NCBI GenBank assembly: GCA_958450325.1
Contig: OY288243.1
Location: 43,193,378 to 43,257,377 of the forward strand
Direction: 5' to 3'
From: Agrostemma githago
Lineage: Eukaryota; Streptophyta; Magnoliopsida; Caryophyllales; Caryophyllaceae
DNA: 64,000 nt
Below are positions 56,299 to 64,000 of the stretch, piece after piece. Each line of letters starts with the position of its first letter. Position 1 is the first letter of the stretch. Under the pieces are notes generated by a model. The model was not told the DNA's origin. It worked only from the letters and a program-made list of their open reading frames with translations, and did no database searches. A program made the translations under genes and the position numbers.

Positions 56299-56331
56299 TA
56301 CATTCAAGTACTATAAGAATTTTGAGATTAC

Positions 56332-56538
56332 CTTCAATTTGATTCATGTCTTCTATGTTGAAATCGATACTCATCATAAACAATTCTGGAAAAACGGATA
56401 TATGGTCATCAACAACGAATAGTTCTTCAAAACGAATATATGTATATGTTAAAAAACGAATAAGTATTCACGAAGTATAACGATAATACCTTCATGTTCA
56501 TCAACAATAGGTACATGCTCGGTAGAATTCATTTTCAT
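56332..56538 (-). pseudogene. Fragment of an unrecognised split gene
   Basis: Exon 1 is 56538-56490 (MKMNSTEHVPIVDEHE, donor GAAG/GTATT). Exon 2 is 56424-56332 (after TTTTGAAG; ELFVVDDHISVFPELFMMS, donor GAAG/GTAATC). Phases fit (1 and 1). The acidic N-terminus with repeated VVDDH/IVDEH words is reminiscent of FAR1/MULE-type proteins, but no domain is present to prove it. The next exon would lie where the minisatellite and the 645-bp insertion are, so the gene is broken. Confidence 0.3.
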
Positions 56539-57440
56539 TAAAGACGAATTTCGTATAAAACTTTTGGAAAATTGAATAAATTTAACGGATTTCTGAAAAT
56601 TGAATGAAGTAATCTAAAATCAAATCTTACGATTGAGCAATAGGAACATACGATTGATCAATTTTCTAGTTAATTAGGCGTTTCGATTTGAAAGATAAGA
56701 TCAATTTTTGGGAGCAAAAATTTTTAGAGGAAATTTGAGGGTTTTACGTAACTCTAAAGAGAGGAGAGGGAAAGAGAGGAGAGAGAAAGAGAGGAGGCAT
56801 GAGAGGGTTTTTGGGAGGGTTTTGTTATCTTCTGAGGATTAATCTTGACCGTCCATCTTGCAACATTTACTGGATCAGATTGTTTGCGTATTTACACCAA
56901 ATTTGATGTTTACACCAAATCCTACATGTACACACACATACAAAATATTTAAATTATTAATATACTAAAAAAATATTAAAAAATTTAAATAAAATTTACT
57001 TTAAAATTTCCATGAATTTACTTTATATATATCATATTTTTTTATATAATTTGTTTTATTATATTTACCTATATATATATATATCTATAAAATAGATTAA
57101 TATTTTTAAAAACTATAAAATGTAATCATATTAATTAATTTTACATTTTAAATGAATCGAAAATATATTAACAATATTTTATGATTATTTTAAGAAAACG
57201 AAAAATGCGAAATAAAAAAACAAAATACCAAAGTTTCTAAAATTGACTTAACTAAATTAAGGTTAATAATTAACTACAGGTGTAAAATTACTAACTTAAC
57301 CCTAAACTAATCATCCTAGGTTAACAAAAAGTTGATACGTGGCGTGATATGGTTTGCTGTGTATGAAATTCTCATACACCGTCTGTAAGTGTATCATCTT
57401 CCATGAGACTCCCATATAATAATGTAAACCCTCATTTGAG
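56539..57440. other. A/T-rich DNA without recognised genes
   Basis: It contains a purine tract (about 56757-56800, GAGAGGAGAGGGAAAGAGAGG-like), which could be the leader of the split gene read on the minus strand. It then holds A/T-rich DNA with short TA runs (57066-57083). Nothing else is recognised. Confidence 0.5.
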
Positions 57441-58389
57441 GGGGAGACCATTACATTAGATTAGACCTATCATTAGATAATTTTAGTGTTTAGAGATTAG
57501 GGAGAGATATTTTGGTGGTGACAATCCAAAAGCTCTCTCCTACTCCAGATCTAGTTAATTAATCTTTTCAATTAGCATCCACGACTCAATCTTTCTTTTA
57601 ATCAAGTTATAAATCTTTCTTCCTCATCCATTTTCCTTTTTGCTATTTTTCTCTCCTGATTTTATTGCTTTTATCTCATGTTTTCTAGTTTATAATTTAT
57701 TTCTTATTTAGTTCATTGTTTAATGTTATTATTTGTTTAATGTTTATTTCTATGTTATCATTAGTTGTGAGTTACGAGTATTATTTAGTTAATTTAGTTC
57801 CTAATATGATTAGTTAGTAGATTAATAATTATGCGGTTAGTGGAGAAGAATTTGGGTAGCATAAATTAGTGATTTTGGTGATTGATACTCTTGGGTCGAT
57901 TTATCTAATTTGAAATTTTTGTGTATGTGTTGACGTTACTTGATCAATATTGTTCACTTGTATTCAACCTTATCAATATGGGGAAACTCGGGGTTTGGGT
58001 AATTCCGATTAGTGACCTAGCTTAATCGCCACGAAAGCGGGTTTTAGTGAGGTTGGGTTGAGAAAACCGAAAGGTGACTCGCTCCTTTATCATAGTGTAT
58101 CGTTTGCTTGATTCCTTGTTTAATGTGTCCGTTTCTAATTCTCCGACTCCCCTTAATGCCTCTCCTTAATTGTCTACTCTTAGATATTCAAGCCTCTTTC
58201 TTATTAGTTTAGTTCGTGACCAATCTCAACCCCCCCCCTAGATCCCAATCAATAGACTAGACTTAGACTCGACTTCCCATGTTCCGTCTCTGAGGATCGA
58301 TACCGACTTACCGTTACTACGTAGTTAGTTTGATTGTCATGGTTATAAATATTGTTTGATCGCGCGGGTCGCGACGCCCGCGCATCAAT
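57441..58389. other. Unassigned, probably retrotransposon-derived DNA
   Basis: No coding frame of note. A phrase near 58290 (GAGGATCGATACCGACTTACC) resembles leader or linker sequence common in plant gypsy elements. A C-run lies near 58231-58239. It ends in a strong hairpin at 58357-58389. Confidence 0.4.
58357..58389. repeat. GC-rich hairpin
   Basis: TTGATCGCGCGGG and CCCGCGCATCAA form arms of about 12 bp with a short TCGCGACG centre, in an otherwise A/T-rich region. Confidence 0.7.
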
Positions 58390-58636
58390 TACTCTTATTT
58401 TTATGATAGAAATTCATCCCCTTATTATAATTTTTCGATGTGAGATTTTTTCAGCAAATAATATGAAATTCATGACCTTATTATAATTTTTCGATGTGGA
58501 AAAATTAATTCTTATAGTCTTAAGAGCTTTATTAAGGCTCGAAAGATTTTGATTGATATCTAAGAACGAATGATTTGTCTTATTTATAATATAATAGAAT
58601 GTCATCATCTCATAATAATTTTTTGATGTGGGATTG
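58390..58636. repeat. A/T-rich repeat block, left of copia element
   Basis: Repeated TTATTATAATTTTTCGATGTG units (58430-58445, 58477-58497). It is continued at 62645 after the copia insertion; GGGAT (58632-58636) is the duplicated target. It is related, in reverse orientation, to 2811-3082. Confidence 0.65.
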
Positions 58637-58861
58637 ATAAAGTAAGTAAATAAGAGACTTTGGGAAAGGGTTTTTCTCATTGATAATTAACATCATACAA
58701 GCCTCCGTATATATTGAGAATTACAATCTTCTATTATCTTTCCATAAACTAGTAACTGTCATAAAGTTCTACTCTATAATTCTATCTAGAGTAAATAACT
58801 AGAATATAATAATATCTTTCCATAATAATAATATACAGAATATACTCGGGATATTCTTACA
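58637..58861 (-). repeat. Copia 3' LTR
   Basis: Nearly identical to 62413-62639. It is followed on the + strand by TTACCCCTCAAGTTGG, whose complement is the polypurine-type sequence next to the 3' LTR. Confidence 0.92.
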
Positions 58862-58868
58862 TTACCCC

Positions 58869-61800
58869 TCAAGTTGGTGCTCCTGGTAAACCGAGACCCA
58901 ACTTGAACTGCAAATGGTCAAACGCTTCACCTCCTAATGCTTTGGTGAATAAATCTGCTATTTCCTCCTTGCTCCTGACATACGATAAGCTGATTGTCTT
59001 CTCAACCAGATGCTGACGAACAAAATGACAGTCAATCTCAATATGCTTCGTTCTGTCATGAAATACAGGATTTTTAGCTATGTGTATAGCCGCCTGATTA
59101 TCACAATATAACTGCATTGGTTTCTTGTGAAAGATTCCCAATGATGCAAGAAAAGACTTTAACCGGATCAGTTCACTAGTGGCCAAACCTATGGCTCTGT
59201 ACTCAGCTTCTGCTGAAGATTTCGAAACCGTCACTTGCTTCTTTACTTTCCAAGATATCCGTGATTTGCCTATCGACAAAAATTATCCGCTAAGTGATCT
59301 TCGTGACACTTGACACCTAGCATGATCAGAATCACAATATCCCACTAATTGCAAATCTCCATTCTTCTCATATTTGATCCCTTTACTCGGATTTTGCTTG
59401 AGGTACCGAACTACCCTTAGTGTCGCATCCCAATGCTCCTTCCTAGGCTTATTCACAAATTGTGATAAAACATGTACCGCATAGACTAGATCCGGCCTAG
59501 TTATGGTCAAATATACTAGCCGCCCTACCAATCTTCGATATTTCATCACGTCTTTCAACACATAACCGGTTGCCAATGCTAGCTAATGATCGGTCGGAAT
59601 GAGAGTATATGTCGGACGTGCGTCTTGCATCCCTGTTTCCTTGATGATACCCATTGCATATTTTCGTTGGTTTAGAAATAGTCCATCTTTACTATGTGCT
59701 ACTTCTATTCCCAAGAAATACTTAATTTTACCAAAGTCTTTAATTCCAAATTTCTTGTCTAAGTAAGTTTTGAAATTCTTGCACGCTCCAACATTATTAC
59801 TAACCACAATCATATCATCGACATATACTAGCCCCCCAATAAAAATACCATCACGATTGAATGTGAATAACGAATAATCGGCCAATGACTGAATAAATCC
59901 ATATTCTTTCATGGACACGGTCAATTTTGCGAACCAATTTCGCGACGCCTGTTTCAAGCCATAAATGGATTTAAGTAATTTACATACCTTGCCATCTTGG
60001 CCCCGATCAAATCCCTGTGGAATCTTCATGTACACATCCTCATCTAAATCACCATGCAAGAAGGCGTTGTTTACGTCCAATTGCTCAATGTGCCATCCTT
60101 TGTGAACTGCGACGGCCAACATACATTGTACACTTGTCATCTTTGCCACCGGAGCATAGGTCTCGTGATTGTCTATCCCCTCGACTTGTGTGAAACCTTG
60201 TGCTACAAGCCGTGCTTTGTAGCATTCTACCGTCCCGTTTGCTTTGTACTTGATCTTGTAAACCCATTTGCATCCTATGGGTTTCTTCCCCTTTGGCAAA
60301 TTAACAATCTTCCATGTTGCATTTTTTTCCAATGCTTCTATCTCCTTTTTCATTGCTTCATGCCATTCCCTTTTCCGTACAGCTTCATGGTAATGACTGG
60401 GTTCTCAATCCTTATCAATCGTAGCCGTGAATGCTTTGTGGGAATTTGAAAAACAATTTGTGATAACATAATTAATTAGAGGATAACGAGTACCTGACTG
60501 TGAGGAAGTGTCATGTGCGGGATGAACATGCGACTCGGAGTTAATTACTCTTGTAGACTTGCAATAGTAATCTTTCTTCCAACTTGGTTCAAATTTGTCA
60601 CGCGCTCCCCGACCCATTTCGGGCTCACGTGACTCCACTTCCGGACCCCCTTCGTTGGACATATCAGAGGTTATTTGATTTCCCTGCTTTCCATGATTTC
60701 CCTGATTTCCCTCGACCGATTCGACCGACCCGGTTCTCTGCTCACTCTCGCCTGGTAAGTCGGCCGACACGGCCACTTCTTCTTTTTCTCCCAAATTTCC
60801 TTGTTCTTCCTGTTCACTACCCCTCACCTCAACAGTCTGATCTATAATATCATAATATGACATATTTTGGTCAATGAAAGATGTGTGAGGTGGTTGGGTT
60901 TCAGTTTGAGAGACGGAGAAAGGGAAAGTATGCTCATAAAATTGAACATCCCGGGATACAAAAGTGAGTTTCTCCTTTAAATCATACACTTTCCATCCTT
61001 TTTGACTACGTGGGTATCTTATAAATATGCATCGTTTTCCCCGTTCCCCAAACTTATCGCGAGGTTTGTCTTTGTTATGTGCATAGCATAGACAACCTAG
61101 GATTCTAAGGTTCTCCAATTTTGGTGGCTTTCGATGTAAAATTTCATACGGAGTCTTTCCGTCCAATAAAGGAGTGGGGGTTCGGTTTATTAAGTATGCG
61201 GCTGTTAACACATATTCTCCCCAAAACTGTATAGGCAACTCTCCTTGAAAACGTAATGCTCTCGCTTTTTCTAGGATGTGACGGTGTTTTCTCTCTACCT
61301 GCCCGATTTGTTGGGGTGTGTCAACATTACTGGTTCGGAATAAAATTCCCTTTTCCGCATAATACTCTCTCATCTCTCCCGATAACAATTATGTTCCATT
61401 GTTGCATTGGATAATCTTCACTCCCTTTTCAAATTGGGTTTTGGTCATTTGACAAAAGGTTTTAAGTAAGCTTCCAGCTTCCCTTTTTCTTTCATAATAT
61501 AGACCCAAAATCCTCTACTATGGTCATCGACAATGGTTAGAAAATATTGTGCCCGGGTCAAACTTGCTACTTTGTATGGTCCTCATATATCACAATGAAT
61601 AACTCCAAACAAAGTATTGCTTCTTTTGTTATTAAGCTTAAAAGGTGTACGAGTTTGCTTAGCCCTACAACAAGAGTCACACGCCTCATCGAATACCCAA
61701 TTCAAATTGCAACCAACTAAATTATTAAAAAGTGGAAAAATACTTTTAGAAGGATGCCCAAGTCTTCTGTGCCAAAGACGACTCTCCTTAGAAGCGACAA

Positions 61801-62350
61801 CATGTCCTGCAATCTCATTCTTCTTAGTCTCGTAGTAATAAACCCCTTGTCGTTGCTCACCCCGTCCAATCGTTATCCTCGTAGTCTGGTCCTGCATTAC
61901 ACAATAATGAGGATAGAAAGTTATTACACAATTGTTCTCATGAATTAATTGTTGGACGGAAATTAAATCGCAAGTAAGGGTAGGAACATAAAGCACGTTT
62001 TTCAATACAAAGTCATTGGTCAACTTCACTTCTCCATGGACCGAGGCTTCTACTTCTCGTCCGTCTGGCAACCCAACAGTGGAAATTTTCTCGACCCGAG
62101 AATTTTTTAAGATCTCACGTTTTCCTGTCATATGATGTGAGGCTCCACTATCTATTAACCAGTGAACACTATCAATTATTTCCGTACTTGTCAATTTATC
62201 ATTCCCCTTAAGGCTAGCCCCTAGTAAACTACGAATATGACTAATTTCTTCCACCGTAAAGGACACGTTTTTATGTCCGGATTGACTCGTCGTTGTGTGT
62301 GCGGCGTAATTGCCGCAGCCCCTTCCTCTTCCTGCCTTGGTGAACGTTCA
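58869..62350 (-). pseudogene. Copia polyprotein remnant (end of gag, protease, integrase, RT, RNase H)
   Basis: Reading on the minus strand from about 62350: a GRGRGCGNYA gag end; protease with WLIDSGASHHMTG (near 62160); GAG-pre-integrase with LWHRRLGHPS and zinc Cys pair CDSCC (near 61680); and integrase whose first Asp (HCDI, near 61590) is followed by a TGA. A frameshift lies near 61480. The second catalytic Asp is replaced (CNNGT where SDNGT is usual) and followed by TAA. Integrase Glu is present (GQVERKH). RT has LDVNNAFLHGDL and YVDDM, and RNase H has SSAEAEYRA and IADLFTKAL. Further stops are near 60405, 59580 and 59280. The gag capsid is absent. Inactive. Confidence 0.93.
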
Positions 62351-62400
62351 CCTTTTTCTTTTTTCTTTTTTTTCTTTTTTTAAGCGGACCGCTTAATTAA

Positions 62401-62412
62401 GCTCTGATACCA
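62401..62412 (-). other. Copia primer-binding site
   Basis: TGGTATCAGAGC on the minus strand directly after the 5' LTR. This is the standard plant initiator-Met primer site. Confidence 0.93.
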
Positions 62413-62639
62413 TGATAAAGTAAGAAAATAAGAGACTTTGGGAAAGGGTTTTTCTCATTGATAATTAACATCATACAAGCCTCCTTATATATTGAGAATT
62501 ACAATCTCCTAGTATCTTTCCATAAACTAGTAACTGTCATAAAGTTCTACTCTATAATTCTATCTAGAGTAAATAACTAGAATATAATAATATCTTTCCA
62601 TAATAATAATATACAGAATATACGCGGGATATTCTTACA
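62413..62639 (-). repeat. Copia 5' LTR
   Basis: 227 bp and near-identical to the other LTR (differences such as TACGCGGG for TACTCGGG). Confidence 0.92.
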
Positions 62640-62644
62640 GGGAT

Positions 62645-63135
62645 AAATTTACTTAAGTTTATTATAGCCTTATGAGCGTTTTTTAAGACTTAAAAGATTG
62701 GTGGTTGATATCTAAGAACGAATGATTACTCTTATTTATATAAGAGTAGTTCATTATAATTTTTCGATGTGAGATAATTTTACTTAACTTTATTGTCTTA
62801 ATAGTTGTTTTTAGACTCAAGTTTGTAGTCTTATTAAAACTCTTTTTAAGACTCAAAAGATTTTTTATTGATATCTAAGAATGAATGATTAGTCTTATTC
62901 ATAATATAGAATTTCATCACCTCATCATCATTTTTCAATGTGGATAATTCACTTAAGTTTATAGTCTTACATCACCACATCATAAATTTTTGATGTGGAT
63001 AATTTACTTAAGTTTATATTTTAAGAATTCTTTTTTAGGCATAAAAGAACTTATGATTACTCCTATTTATAATATAAAATTTCATCACCGCTCCTTTTAA
63101 GATTTAAAAGAATACATGATTACTCCTATTTATAA
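62645..63135. repeat. A/T-rich repeat block, right of copia element
   Basis: At least three more units carrying TTTTTCGATGTG/TTTTTGATGTGGATAATTTACTTAAG and ATTTATAATATAAAATTTCATCACC. They continue 58390-58636. Confidence 0.65.
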
Positions 63136-63150
63136 TACTTCCTCCGTCTT
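63136..63150. repeat. Stowaway-type MITE end
   Basis: TACTTCCTCCGTCTT matches the usual Stowaway terminus (TACTCCCTCCGTCC). It stops where a family C LTR begins, so the LTR probably landed in the MITE. Confidence 0.45.
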
Positions 63151-64000
63151 TATAATCCCCTAGGAATTTTAACGCAATACAGTGGCGGAAACACTGTAGA
63201 AGTGGGATTATAACCCACTGTAGCTATGTCTTGATTAAATAAAAATGGTAAGTCAATACATAAGCCATAAAATAAAAATAGCTACAAAATAAAATAAATA
63301 AAATAAAATCCATAAAAAGGGTTTTTAACAATCCATAATACAATGATCTTATTAAAACAAGCAAATCCATAACTGCTCGCTAGCTCACCCGAAGGGAAAC
63401 ACATACACCTGCCATGTTAAAAACATAACAGCCACAATCAGTGGAGAGCAACATCAACATTCTTCCAGCCGCATAACAGGATTTTAAAACTGTAATTACT
63501 ATTATAGGAAAAATAGTAAAAAGAAAAACCGCAAAACATCATATTAAAATAAGCTTTTAGCGTAAAACGAAATAATCAAAAGGGTTTCCGAGCAAACATA
63601 AAAATATTTGTCAACCTGCAAACCAATTTATATCGACAATAAATAAAATAATCAAAATGGTGTTATGGATAGAATTAGTGTAGACGGCTAGACTTTCCCT
63701 AGGAGAATACTAAAAACTAGCTTCGAGAACTTAGTTCAAACAAATCAAACTTCGATCTCTAACTAGGCTACTCAACCACAATAGGACGACGACTTATAAT
63801 GCGTGGCCCTAGTTTAAGATGATATGTACACCCCTCCTGAGCACCATAAATACTTAGTTCAACCCGACGGCGTCTTACACTGCAAGGCACGAGCTTAAGA
63901 AAATATACACACACTCCCGAACACCATATATGCTCGGTTCAACAACCAGTGTGCCCCATAAAGACACACCAGCCTTATTGTTGATGGCAAAAACGTAAAC
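63151..64000 (-). repeat. Diverged family C LTR, cut by window end
   Basis: It starts TATAATCCCCTAG.AATTTTAACGCAATACAGTGG and follows the family order (GCCGCATAACAGGATTTTAAAA; GTCAACCTGCAAACCAATTTATA). It is much more diverged than the other copies, so it is an older or different subfamily. Its orientation is that of 35028-36545. Confidence 0.85.

Larger units (their letters stand above)
58637..62639 (-). mobile_element. Ty1/copia element, about 4 kb, gag mostly deleted
   Basis: LTRs of 225 and 227 bp (TGATAAAG to ATTCTTACA), TSD GGGAT (58632-58636 and 62640-62644), and an initiator-Met primer site beside the right LTR. Protease, integrase, RT and RNase H in that order show copia. At 4.0 kb it is short of the usual 4.7-5 kb because gag is missing. 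Pol has several stops and a frameshift. Confidence 0.94.

Overview
The window is plant nuclear DNA, almost certainly from a flowering plant, made almost wholly of transposable elements. The evidence is two Ty3/gypsy elements of the Tat lineage (archaeal-type second RNase H, long 3' regions with antisense genes), a chromovirus-like gypsy family with initiator-Met primer sites, a Ty1/copia element, a CACTA element, a hAT-type miniature element and Stowaway-like ends. I found no intact host gene, rRNA, tRNA or CRISPR array. The species cannot be fixed from the sequence.

Layout. 1-1813 is the end of a long LTR of the chromovirus-like family ('family C'), followed by unassigned DNA (1814-2810) and an A/T-rich repeat (2811-3082). 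At 3083 starts the first copy of Tat element 'Tat-B' (685-bp LTR, primer site, start of gag). Its gag is interrupted at 4392 by a family C element in minus orientation. That LTR is interrupted by a 565-bp hAT-type element (4424-22087, 8-bp TSD), which is itself interrupted by a full-length 16.8-kb Tat element, 'Tat-A' (4975-21730, minus strand). Tat-A has nearly identical 2.95-kb LTRs and an uninterrupted 2138-codon gag-pol. Its convergent antisense gene has a plant-mobile-domain-like product, its own TATA box and an intron. Further on, the same family C LTR carries a 6.6-kb CACTA element with captured gene exons (23347-29958). Family C then continues with a non-coding interior (32094-35027) and a truncated second LTR (35028 to about 36545).

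At about 36545 the sequence jumps into a second copy of the opening segment (36550-40437 matches 544-4415). This creates a roughly 1.2-kb-armed inverted repeat of family C LTRs. In this copy Tat-B is present end to end (39105-54565, TSD GTTTC), and the family C element at the same gag site is only a 3.49-kb solo LTR (40415-43905, TSD GCCTG). Tat-B gag-pol is broken by stops, frameshifts and a deletion. Its 3' region holds a GC-rich 136-bp tandem repeat and two antisense reading frames, each with a TATA box.

54566-58636 is an A/T-rich minisatellite holding a 645-bp inserted element, fragments of an unrecognised split gene and unassigned DNA. 58637-62639 is a decayed, gag-less copia element (minus strand, TSD GGGAT) in a block of A/T-rich repeats. 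The window ends in another, more diverged family C LTR (63151-64000).

The most unusual observations are: a perfect 343-bp duplication flanking Tat-A where a 5-bp target duplication is expected; pairs of a 12-bp palindrome set 21-23 bp apart throughout the Tat-A LTRs and the antisense-gene intron; a Cys-rich/acidic antisense reading frame in Tat-B; and primer-site-like motifs ahead of the Tat-A antisense gene.
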